Shown: positions 49,823 to 56,804 of the stretch, in pieces
Layout of the letters: the number at the start of each line of letters is the position of its first letter
Numbering within the stretch: the stretch's first letter is position 1
NCBI RefSeq assembly: GCF_009733595.1
Contig: NZ_WOFH01000001.1
Location: 310,001 to 374,000 of the forward strand
DNA from: Actinomadura litoris
GTDB taxonomy: Bacteria; Actinomycetota; Actinomycetes; Streptosporangiales; Streptosporangiaceae
Reading direction: 5' to 3'
DNA length: 64,000 nucleotides
Notes under the pieces: generated by a model
What the model was told of the DNA's origin: nothing
The model's input: only the letters and a program-made list of their open reading frames with translations
Databases searched by the model: none
Program-made: the position numbers and the translations under genes

Positions 49823-50995
49823 ATGAAAAGCGCACTCGGCCGCCTCTCCTCCCAGCCCGACGGCTTCGCCGAGCGGTGGCCCGACGAGCCGCGGGTGCAC
49901 CACGGCGACCCGGCGGAGGCGGCGCGGCTGCTGAGCGTCGGCGACCTCGACCGGGTCATCGCCGACCAGGGCCTGCCCGCCTCCTCGGTCACGATGGCCA
50001 AGGACAACGTCATGGCGAGGCCCGGCAGCCTCACCGCGCCCGAGCTGGCCGCCTTCCCCGGCACCGCCGGGGCCGTGGACGCGCGCCGCGTCGGCGAGCG
50101 GCTCCGCTCGGGGCACACGCTGCTGGTGATGGGCCTGCACCGCACCTGGCGCCCGCTGAGCGAGTTCTGCCGGCTGCTGACCGCCGAACTCGGCCACCCC
50201 CTGTACGCGCACGCCTTCCTCACACCGCCGGGCAACCAGGGCTTCGCCCACCACTGGGACACCGAGGCCGTCTTCATCCTCCAGACCACCGGCCACAAGA
50301 CCTGGGAACTGCACGAGCCGGTGCTGGCCGACCCGCTTCCCCGGCACCGCTGGGGGCGGACTCCCGTCCCGCCGGAAGAGCGGGAGCGGTTCGAGAAGGG
50401 CGAGCCCTTCCTGCGCGTCCGGCTCGCGCCCGGTGACGCGCTGTGGATTCCGCGCGGCTGGGTCCACAACGGCTACGCCGAGGACGACACGAGCCTCCAC
50501 ATCAGCCTCGGAATCCTCCAGCTCACCCGGCACTGGGTCATCGAGAGACTGCTCGACCTGGCCGCGGGCGACCCGCGGTTCCGGGCCGCGCTGCCGCCGG
50601 CGCTGAACGAGCGCGGCATCGACGAGGCGGCCGCCGAGGCCGCGCGGTGCTTCGCCGCGTGGCTGTCCGACCTCGACCTCGACCGCGCCGCCCCGGCGCT
50701 GCGCGCCGAGCAGTTGCGCGCCCAGGGCGGCCCGCGCAGGGCGTCGGTGACGGCGGCCGTGCGCGCACCCGGGGAGGGGGGCGCGGTCGCCGCCGTGCCC
50801 GGCGCGGTGCTCGCGACGGGCAAGGGCGACGGCGGCCTCGTCCTGCACCTCGGCGACCACGACGTCCAGGTCCCGGACGCGTTCGCGGGGACGGTCGAGG
50901 CGCTGCTCGGCGGCGCGCGCCTGGAGCCCGGCGAGCTGCCCGCGCCGCTCGTCGGGGAGCTGCTCAGGGAGGGCGTCGTCGCGCCCGCCGGGTGA
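49823..50995 (+). CDS. JmjC/cupin-type Fe(II)/2-oxoglutarate oxygenase, candidate tailoring enzyme
   Basis: A 390-aa protein of the Cupin_4/JmjC (RoxA/ycfD-like) group. Iron ligands are visible: H144-W-D146 in FAHHWDTEAVFI and H215 in WIPRGWVHNGYAE; Lys159 in TGHKTWELHEP is placed to hold 2-oxoglutarate. A dimerisation/winged-helix tail follows (~residues 230-390). Relatives hydroxylate ribosomal proteins or RiPP side chains. Divergent from the precursor and with GGAGG eight bases before ATG 49823, it probably hydroxylates a core residue (Leu2, Pro3 or Phe4 are candidates) or another cluster product. It ends 2 bases before the convergent response regulator. Confidence 0.85.
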   Translation: MKSALGRLSSQPDGFAERWPDEPRVHHGDPAEAARLLSVGDLDRVIADQGLPASSVTMAKDNVMARPGSLTAPELAAFPGTAGAVDARRVGERLRSGHTLLVMGLHRTWRPLSEFCRLLTAELGHPLYAHAFLTPPGNQGFAHHWDTEAVFILQTTGHKTWELHEPVLADPLPRHRWGRTPVPPEERERFEKGEPFLRVRLAPGDALWIPRGWVHNGYAEDDTSLHISLGILQLTRHWVIERLLDLAAGDPRFRAALPPALNERGIDEAAAEAARCFAAWLSDLDLDRAAPALRAEQLRAQGGPRRASVTAAVRAPGEGGAVAAVPGAVLATGKGDGGLVLHLGDHDVQVPDAFAGTVEALLGGARLEPGELPAPLVGELLREGVVAPAG

Positions 50996-50997
50996 CG

Positions 50998-51669
50998 CTA
51001 CTCGCGCAGGATGCCGTCGCGGCGCGCCTCCCGGTAGAGGTCGACCCGCGTCGGCGCCTCGCGTCCGGCCCTGGCGTACTTCTCTCTGGCCCGCTCCAGG
51101 TACTGCTTCACGGTATGCTCGCTGATCCCCATCTGGCGCGCGACCCCGGCGCGGGTGAGGCCGCCCAGCCACAGCCGCATCGTCCGCAGCTCCTGGTCGG
51201 AGAACCTCGGCTGCGCGAGCCCCGACGCGAGCCCCGACCCGAGCTCGGACGCGCCGAGCATCGCGGCGGCCTGCGTCGGCGAGGTGTAGGACTCGCCCGC
51301 CGCCACCGCGAGGATCGCCTCGATGAGGTGCCGCCGCCCCTCGCTGGTCTCCTTGGTGATGTAGGCGCGGGCGCCCGCCAGCTCCGCCCGGTAGATGATC
51401 TCGGGCTCGGAGTGCTGGGAGAACACCACGATCCGGCGCCCGCGCGCGGCCAGCTCCGCGATCTGGTCGAGCACCAGAGCGCCGTCGATGCGCAGGTCGA
51501 TGACCAGCACGTCGGCCTTCGCGGCCGGTCCGCAGTCGACGTCGTCCAGGTGGGTCGCGGTGTAGATGATCTCGACGCGGCGGAGCGGGTCCTCGGAGAT
51601 CCAGGTCTGGATCCCGGAGAGCACCACGTCCTGGTCGTCGATGACGGCGATGGTCACGTCCGGTGCCAC
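50998..51669 (-). CDS. NarL/LuxR-type response regulator
   Basis: A 223-aa two-component regulator. The receiver domain has the acidic pair VIDDQD (D11, D12), the phosphoacceptor in VLVIDLRIDG (D58), a conserved switch in IVVFSQHSEPE and Lys in AYITKETSEG. The LuxR-type HTH is RFSDQELRTMRLWLGG followed by VARQMGISEHTVKQYLERAREKY. GTG 51669 with GGAGG upstream is preferred; GTG 51657 would overlap the kinase stop as GTGA. It is the last gene of the operon HK-HK-RR from 54042, and probably binds the tandem palindromes at 54071-54109. Confidence 0.92.
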   Translation of the reverse strand: MAPDVTIAVIDDQDVVLSGIQTWISEDPLRRVEIIYTATHLDDVDCGPAAKADVLVIDLRIDGALVLDQIAELAARGRRIVVFSQHSEPEIIYRAELAGARAYITKETSEGRRHLIEAILAVAAGESYTSPTQAAAMLGASELGSGLASGLAQPRFSDQELRTMRLWLGGLTRAGVARQMGISEHTVKQYLERAREKYARAGREAPTRVDLYREARRDGILRE

Positions 51670-52871
51670 GAAACCTCCACCCACAGCAGTTCTCCGTCGT
51701 GGTCGCTGGTGACGGTGACGTCGCCCCGCACCTCGAACCGGGGGACCGCCGCGTCGGTGCCCGCCAGCACCGACACGCTGACCCGGTCGGCGCCCTCGGG
51801 GACGATGGTGACGCGGGCGTGGCCGCGCGCCTTCGCCAGCACGGCCAGCGGGACCTCGGCGATCGCGGACGCCGTCCGCTCGTCGATCCCCATCCCGGTC
51901 AGCTCGCCCACCCGGACGACGTCGACGACCACCCCCCGCCGCATGACCTCGTCGATCCCCGGACGCAGCGCCTGGAGCAGCGGGTCGGGGATGTCCTCGT
52001 GCTCGGCGAGAAGCTGCCGCAGCATCGCCTCGGCGGTCGCGCACCGGCCCCGCACGGCGGGCTCGGCCGGATCGACCACGCCGGCGGCGAGGTCGCGCAG
52101 AATGGGCGCGATCAGCCGCCGCACCTCCTGGTAGCGGTCCTGGCGCGCCCGCGCGACCTCGTTGATCACGGCCTCGCGGCTCGCCATCCGCCAGCGCGCC
52201 GCCGCCGCGGTCGCCGCCATGCCGCCGCTGTAGCGGAACACCCGCGCCCCGGCGATCATCGCGAGCTGGATGCTCCCCGAGGCGTACAGCAGCGTCACGA
52301 ACCCGGCGACGCTGTGCCGGTCGCAGGTGCCGGTGGCCAGCAGCACGGCGAGGACGGTCCCGCCGTTGGCCGCCTGGAACGCCACGATCCTGCTCACCGG
52401 CCGGTGCAGCAGGAGCAGCACGCCGATCAGCCCGGTCGTCGCCCACCCCCAGTTCACCTTCAGCAGCTGGGCGCCGGGGCAGTTGACCGCCATCGCCAGG
52501 CCGCTGACGAGGGCGACCGCGACCATCGGGCCGATGACGGCCGGGCCGTCCTTGCCGCGCAGCAGCGCGACCGCGCCGACGACGATGACCAGCAGTTGCA
52601 GCCCCCACACCGCCACGCCCACCGCCGGGGAGCGGTACTCGCCGAGGTAGACCAGCAGCGCGGCGCCCGCCGCCCCCAGATGCCACAGCGCGACCGTGAT
52701 GACGGTCGCCACGTCGAACGCGCGGTGGAAGCCGGCCGCGAACGGGGCCGCCGCCACGGTGTCGCCGCCCGCCGAGCCGTGGTCGGCGGCGTCCGCGCCG
52801 TGGTCGCCGCCGTTCGCGCCGTTGACCGCGCCGTTGGCCGCGAGTCGGGCGAATATCGCCATCTCAGCCAT
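51654..52871 (-). CDS. Membrane protein with kinase-like C terminus, partner of the histidine kinase
   Basis: A 405-aa protein. It starts with ~45 low-complexity residues (Asn/Gly/Asp/His-rich), then about six transmembrane segments (residues ~50-215), and a cytosolic part with helical sequence (ARWRMASREAVINEVARARQ) and a beta-rich end that resembles a decayed HATPase domain. There is no phosphoacceptor His motif and no clear N, G1 or G2 box. It overlaps the true kinase by 8 bases and the response regulator by 16. It is probably a sensory or modulating subunit rather than a second kinase. Confidence 0.78.
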   Translation of the reverse strand: MAEMAIFARLAANGAVNGANGGDHGADAADHGSAGGDTVAAAPFAAGFHRAFDVATVITVALWHLGAAGAALLVYLGEYRSPAVGVAVWGLQLLVIVVGAVALLRGKDGPAVIGPMVAVALVSGLAMAVNCPGAQLLKVNWGWATTGLIGVLLLLHRPVSRIVAFQAANGGTVLAVLLATGTCDRHSVAGFVTLLYASGSIQLAMIAGARVFRYSGGMAATAAAARWRMASREAVINEVARARQDRYQEVRRLIAPILRDLAAGVVDPAEPAVRGRCATAEAMLRQLLAEHEDIPDPLLQALRPGIDEVMRRGVVVDVVRVGELTGMGIDERTASAIAEVPLAVLAKARGHARVTIVPEGADRVSVSVLAGTDAAVPRFEVRGDVTVTSDHDGELLWVEVSWHRT

Positions 52872-54042
52872 GGGGCCACCGCAACGTGACGACGGTTCCC
52901 TCGCCCGGACGGGAATCCACCAGGCCCGTACCGCCCACCATCAGCATGCGCTCCCGGATCGACCCCCGGATGCCGTGCCGCCCGCCCGGGACGAGCGACG
53001 GGTCGAACCCGCGCCCCCGGTCGGCGACCGTGACCGTCATGACCCCGCCCGCCCGCACCTCGGCGCGCACCTCGGCCCGCGCGACGCCGGAATGGCAGGC
53101 GACGTTGCGCAGCGCCTCCCGCGCCGCGCCGGTGAGCGCCACCGCGACCGGCTCGGGCACCATGAGCGGCACGCCGCCGGTGGTGATGTCCGCCGCGACG
53201 AGCGAGGCCATCTCCACCGCCAGTCCCTCCAGCCGCTCGCCGAGGTCGACCGGCGGCGGCTCGCCGGTCAAGGGGGATACCGAGAACTCCTCCAGGACGT
53301 CCAGCGCGGCCTGCGCGTTGCGTGACAGCACCGGCGATCCGCCCTGGACGGCGCCCGAGGCGACCATGACCAGCGTGGCGAGCACCGAGTCGTGCATCTC
53401 CGAGCGGTGGTGGCGCTCGTCGGCCCGGCGCGCCGCCTCGACCATCGCCTGCCGCCGCTCCCGGTCGCGCTCGGCGACGATCGCGTCGGCCCGTCCGCCG
53501 CCCCGGCGCAGCAGCCACATCAGCGCGTTGACCACGACGGTCTGCACGAACAGGATCCGGACCTGGCTCGTCTCCGCCGGGACGCCGGTCATGTACGCGG
53601 CGGTGACGGCCACCGCCATCGCCAGCCCCGCGGGCTGCGACAGCGCGAGTTGCGCCACGTAGATCGAGGTGCTGGCCAGCATGATCGCCCAGGTGGTCTC
53701 GTCGACCACCGCGTCCACGGCCACGAGCCTGTCCTGGACGAGCAGCACCAGCGACACCGCGAACGTGTCGGCGGCCACCAGCCCGAACGTCAGCCCCCGC
53801 CCGACGGCCCGCGCGGCGAAGAACACCGCCCACGCCGCCAGCCCGCCGAGCACCCACGCCTGCCAGACGCGCGATACCCCGGCGCCCTCGCCGATCACCG
53901 CCGCGATGATCGCCGCGAGCACCCCGCCGCAGCGCAGCGAGATCGTGAACCGCAGCACCGTGCGCGTCAGCGCGTAGTCCGACGGCCCCGGCCTCGCCCT
54001 CGGCCGTTCACCGGCACCCGGCCCGACACGCCATGTAACCAT
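52864..54042 (-). CDS. Sensor histidine kinase (NarX/DesK-type)
   Basis: A 392-aa membrane histidine kinase. About five transmembrane segments lie at residues ~30-180. The HisKA_3-type dimerisation segment has the phosphoacceptor His in SEMHDSVLATLVMV (H217). The C-terminal HATPase has the N box in AAREALRNVACHSGVARAEV and G boxes in VADRGRGFDPSLVPGGRHGIRGSIRERM. The first gene of the operon, it is presumably the kinase for the response regulator at 50998. The signal is unknown; there is no large extracellular domain, so it may sense a membrane-linked cue. Confidence 0.9.
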   Translation of the reverse strand: MVTWRVGPGAGERPRARPGPSDYALTRTVLRFTISLRCGGVLAAIIAAVIGEGAGVSRVWQAWVLGGLAAWAVFFAARAVGRGLTFGLVAADTFAVSLVLLVQDRLVAVDAVVDETTWAIMLASTSIYVAQLALSQPAGLAMAVAVTAAYMTGVPAETSQVRILFVQTVVVNALMWLLRRGGGRADAIVAERDRERRQAMVEAARRADERHHRSEMHDSVLATLVMVASGAVQGGSPVLSRNAQAALDVLEEFSVSPLTGEPPPVDLGERLEGLAVEMASLVAADITTGGVPLMVPEPVAVALTGAAREALRNVACHSGVARAEVRAEVRAGGVMTVTVADRGRGFDPSLVPGGRHGIRGSIRERMLMVGGTGLVDSRPGEGTVVTLRWPHG

Positions 54043-54070
54043 CAGCCACGTCCGAACGATCGTCCTGATA

Positions 54071-54109
54071 CCTACGCAGTAGGCCCACGGGGGGCATACG
54101 CAGTATGCC
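54071..54109 (-). promoter_or_regulatory. Tandem palindromes upstream of the two-component operon
   Basis: CCTACGCAGTAGG (54071-54083) and GGCATACGCAGTATGCC (54093-54109) are both perfect palindromes around a GCA centre and share the 9-mer TACGCAGTA. The shared cores are 24 bp apart, just over two helical turns. They lie 30-65 bases upstream of the kinase start, a promoter position. Binding by the operon's own response regulator is the simplest idea. Confidence 0.6.
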
Positions 54110-54208
54110 TCCTCGATGCGCGGTCTACGCGTCGATCATCGAACAAATGGCCACAATTGGCACCCGAGGTCCCGGTGATAAACCCCTGCCGAACCGTCCG
54201 CAACGGCC

Positions 54209-54805
54209 TCAGCCGGACTGGAGGGCGCAGGAGTCCAGGTAGGGGCCGAGTTCGCGGGCGACGGTCCGCAGCGGGCGGACGTCCCGCTCGGCCCGCGCCA
54301 TCAGGATCGCGCCCTCCAGCGAGCCGACCATCAGCGTCGCGAGCCCGGCCGCCCGCCGGGACGGGACGCCCATCGCGGCCAGCTCGCGCGCGATCGGGCG
54401 GCGCCAGGCCGCGAACGCCTCGGCGGACGCGGCGCGCGTGGAGGCGACCGAGTCCGCGCAGTCGACGGTCGCCGCCGCGACCGGGCACCCCCGCTCGAAG
54501 CCCGCCGAGGTGAACTCCTCGACCCACTGCCCGACCATCGCCGCGAACAGCCGGGACGGCGTCGGGCGCGGCATCGCGGCCACGAACCGGGCGACGCGCT
54601 CGCTCGCGTAGCGCCCGGCCCACTCCACGGCCTCGTTCACGAGCTGCTCCTTGCCGCCCGGGAAGTAGTGCTGGAGCGATCCGCGCGGCGCGCCCGCGTG
54701 GACGGCGACGTCGCGCAGGCCCGTCGCGGTCACCCCGTCGCGGCGGATGAGCTGCGCGGCGCTGAACACCATGCGCTCGCGCGGCCCCCGCTCCCGCTCC
54801 GCCAT
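54209..54805 (-). CDS. TetR-family transcriptional regulator
   Basis: A 198-aa repressor. The N-terminal HTH is [28 protein letters not shown] followed by [15 protein letters not shown] (read in two parts). The C-terminal region with [21 protein letters not shown] fits the LmrA/YxaF-like branch. It is divergent from a dehydrogenase gene (54904) with a palindrome between them, so it most likely represses that gene and itself. No ligand can be inferred. Confidence 0.92.
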   Translation of the reverse strand: MAERERGPRERMVFSAAQLIRRDGVTATGLRDVAVHAGAPRGSLQHYFPGGKEQLVNEAVEWAGRYASERVARFVAAMPRPTPSRLFAAMVGQWVEEFTSAGFERGCPVAAATVDCADSVASTRAASAEAFAAWRRPIARELAAMGVPSRRAAGLATLMVGSLEGAILMARAERDVRPLRTVARELGPYLDSCALQSG

Positions 54806-54867
54806 GGCCGCCCCCGCCCGAGAAGAAAGTTCCGAAGGCTATTGCCGCCTTCACCTGGGCCATTATC

Positions 54868-54881
54868 ATGACCGTTGTCAT
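54868..54881. promoter_or_regulatory. Palindrome in the TetR/dehydrogenase divergent promoter
   Basis: ATGAC (54868-54872) and GTCAT (54877-54881) flank CGTT, with partial extension outward (TTATC / AACTC). It lies between the TetR start (54805) and the dehydrogenase start (54904) and is the best candidate operator for the TetR protein. Confidence 0.45.
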
Positions 54882-54903
54882 AACTCGCAAGGAGGCGGTC
54901 CGG

Positions 54904-55803
54904 ATGGGCGTCGATCCCGCCGAGCGCGTGGGCTTCATCGGGCTGGGCGTCATGGGGCAGCCCATGGCCCTCAACCTCGCCCGCGCCGGAACCCCGCTGA
55001 CCGTGTGGAACCGCACCCCCGCCAGGTGCGAGCCGCTGCGCGCGGCCGGAGCGGAGGTCGCGGCGGGCCCCGCCGAGGTGTTCCGGCGGGCGCGCGTGGT
55101 GTTCCTCATGCTGGCGAACGGGCCCGCGATCGACTCCGTCCTCGGACGCGGCGCCCCGGAGTTCGCCGCGAACGTCTCCGGCCGCGTCACCGTCCACATG
55201 GGGACGACGTCGCCGGAGTACTCGCGGGGCCTGGAGGCCGAGATCCACGCGGCGGGCGGCGCGTACGCGGAGGCGCCGGTCTCCGGCTCGCGCGGCCCCG
55301 CCGAGGAGGGGCGGCTCGTCGCGATGCTGGCGGGCGACCCGGCCGCCGTCGCCGCGACCCGCCCGCTGCTGCCGCCGATGTGCCACGAGACCCATCCGTG
55401 CGGGCCCGTCCCGAACGCGCTGCTCATGAAGCTGTCGGTCAACATCTTCCTGATCACGATGGTCACCGGGCTCGCCGAGTCGTTCCACTTCGCCGCGCGG
55501 CACGGGCTGGACGAGCGGCGGCTGCTGGACGTCCTGGACGCGGGCCCGATGGCGAGCACGGTGTCGCGCGCGAAGGGCGGCAAGCTGCTCGCCCGCGACT
55601 TCGGCGTCCAGGCGTCCATCGCCAACGTCCTGGACAACAACCGCCTCATCGCCGAGGCCGCCCGCGCCTCCGGCGTCGCCTCGCCGCTGCTGGACGTCTG
55701 CCACGCCCTCTACCGCGAGACGCTCGCCCTCGGGCACGGCCGCTCGGACATGGCGGCCGTCCTGCACGCGCTCGAATCCCGGACCTCCCTCACCGGACCG
55801 TGA
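54904..55803 (+). CDS. NAD(P)-binding beta-hydroxyacid dehydrogenase (3-hydroxyisobutyrate dehydrogenase-like)
   Basis: A 299-aa protein with the N-terminal cofactor motif [21 protein letters not shown], the substrate-site [16 protein letters not shown], and the catalytic Lys region [15 protein letters not shown]. It belongs to the 3-hydroxyisobutyrate/6-phosphogluconate dehydrogenase group; imine-reductase-like members also share these features. ATG 54904 with AAGGAGG eight bases upstream is chosen over ATG 54868, which lies inside the palindrome. Regulated by the divergent TetR protein (inference). Confidence 0.9.
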   Translation: MGVDPAERVGFIGLGVMGQPMALNLARAGTPLTVWNRTPARCEPLRAAGAEVAAGPAEVFRRARVVFLMLANGPAIDSVLGRGAPEFAANVSGRVTVHMGTTSPEYSRGLEAEIHAAGGAYAEAPVSGSRGPAEEGRLVAMLAGDPAAVAATRPLLPPMCHETHPCGPVPNALLMKLSVNIFLITMVTGLAESFHFAARHGLDERRLLDVLDAGPMASTVSRAKGGKLLARDFGVQASIANVLDNNRLIAEAARASGVASPLLDVCHALYRETLALGHGRSDMAAVLHALESRTSLTGP

Positions 55804-55899
55804 AACCGGCGCGGCCTGTTACACCGTTCCCGACTCCCCGGCATCCCGGCCGTGTCATGTTTGGTCTCCCACATTTCATGTGACGGGTGGGAGGTTGCC

Positions 55900-56772
55900 G
55901 TGGCCGGCGACGACTCGTTCCTCTGGCACGCCGCGGAAAATGATCTGATGACCGGGATCGACATGTCGATCCCGCATTCGGCGCGAATCTGGAACTACTG
56001 GATGGACGGCAAGGACAACTATCCCGTCGACCGGGAGGCCGGCGACCGCTTCTCCGCGATCTATCCGGGAATCATCGACATGGCGCGGTCGTCCCGGTAC
56101 TTCATCATGCGCGTCGTCCGCCACCTCGCCGCCGGGGGCGCGCGACAGTTCCTCGACGTCGGAATGGGACTGCCGAGCCACGACAACACCCACGAGGTCG
56201 CGCAGCGCGTCGCGCCCGACGCGCGGGTCGTCTACGTCGACAACGACCCGCTCGTCCTCGCGCACGCGCACGCCCTGCTGACGGGTCCGGACGCGGGCGG
56301 CACCGACTACTTCGACGGCGATCTCAACGACCCGGAGCGGCTCCTCGCCAAGGCCCGCGCGCGCCTCGACTTCACCCGTCCGGTGGTGCTCATGCTGATG
56401 AACGTGCTCGGCCACATCCCCATCACCGAGGACGACGGGCGGGCGCTGTCGATCGTCGCGGCGCTCAAGGACGCCCTGCCGCCCGGCAGCCACCTCGCGC
56501 TCCACGACGGCACCGACACCGACCGCGCCCACGTCCAGGCGTGGCGCCTTTACAACCGGGGCGGATCGGCGCCCTATCATCTGCGCGGCCCCGAGCGACT
56601 GCGGCGTTTCCTGGACGGGTTCCAGCTGCTTTCTCCCGGGTTCGTCCCGATCCCGCAATGGCGGCCCGACCCGAGCCCGTTCCGGACGGCCGGGCTGTGC
56701 GCGGCGTGGGGCGGCGTCGCGAGAAAGCCGATCACGGCGACCGGCGGCGACCCTGGGAAGGCGGTCATTTGA
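55900..56772 (+). CDS. SAM-dependent methyltransferase, DUF574 family
   Basis: A 290-aa protein of the actinomycete-specific DUF574-like methyltransferase group: PHSARIWNYWMDGKDNYPVDREAG, RSSRYFIMRVVRHLAAGGARQF (in pieces), the SAM-site QFLDVGMGLPSHDNTHEVAQ, and VVYVDNDPLVLAHA. Members are numerous in Streptomyces and Streptosporangiales and mostly uncharacterised. GTG 55900 has GGGAGG six bases upstream; sequence before it is not family-like. Its stop codon overlaps the -35 hexamer proposed for htpG. Confidence 0.88.
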   Translation: MAGDDSFLWHAAENDLMTGIDMSIPHSARIWNYWMDGKDNYPVDREAGDRFSAIYPGIIDMARSSRYFIMRVVRHLAAGGARQFLDVGMGLPSHDNTHEVAQRVAPDARVVYVDNDPLVLAHAHALLTGPDAGGTDYFDGDLNDPERLLAKARARLDFTRPVVLMLMNVLGHIPITEDDGRALSIVAALKDALPPGSHLALHDGTDTDRAHVQAWRLYNRGGSAPYHLRGPERLRRFLDGFQLLSPGFVPIPQWRPDPSPFRTAGLCAAWGGVARKPITATGGDPGKAVI

Positions 56773-56797
56773 CCGCGCCCTGACCCAATTCTAATCT
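56769..56797 (+). promoter_or_regulatory. Promoter of htpG (leaderless type)
   Basis: TTGACC (56769-56774), 17 bases, then TAATCT (56792-56797), with ATG 56805 seven bases further. This is close to the actinobacterial housekeeping consensus, and the start site would coincide with the A of the ATG; no Shine-Dalgarno is present. The -35 overlaps the stop codon of the preceding methyltransferase. Confidence 0.6.
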
Positions 56798-56804
56798 CGC
56801 TGCA

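Noticed and set aside
55852..55899. Upstream ATG extending the DUF574-like methyltransferase.
   Set aside because: The added 16 residues are not family-like and GTG 55900 has a good ribosome site.
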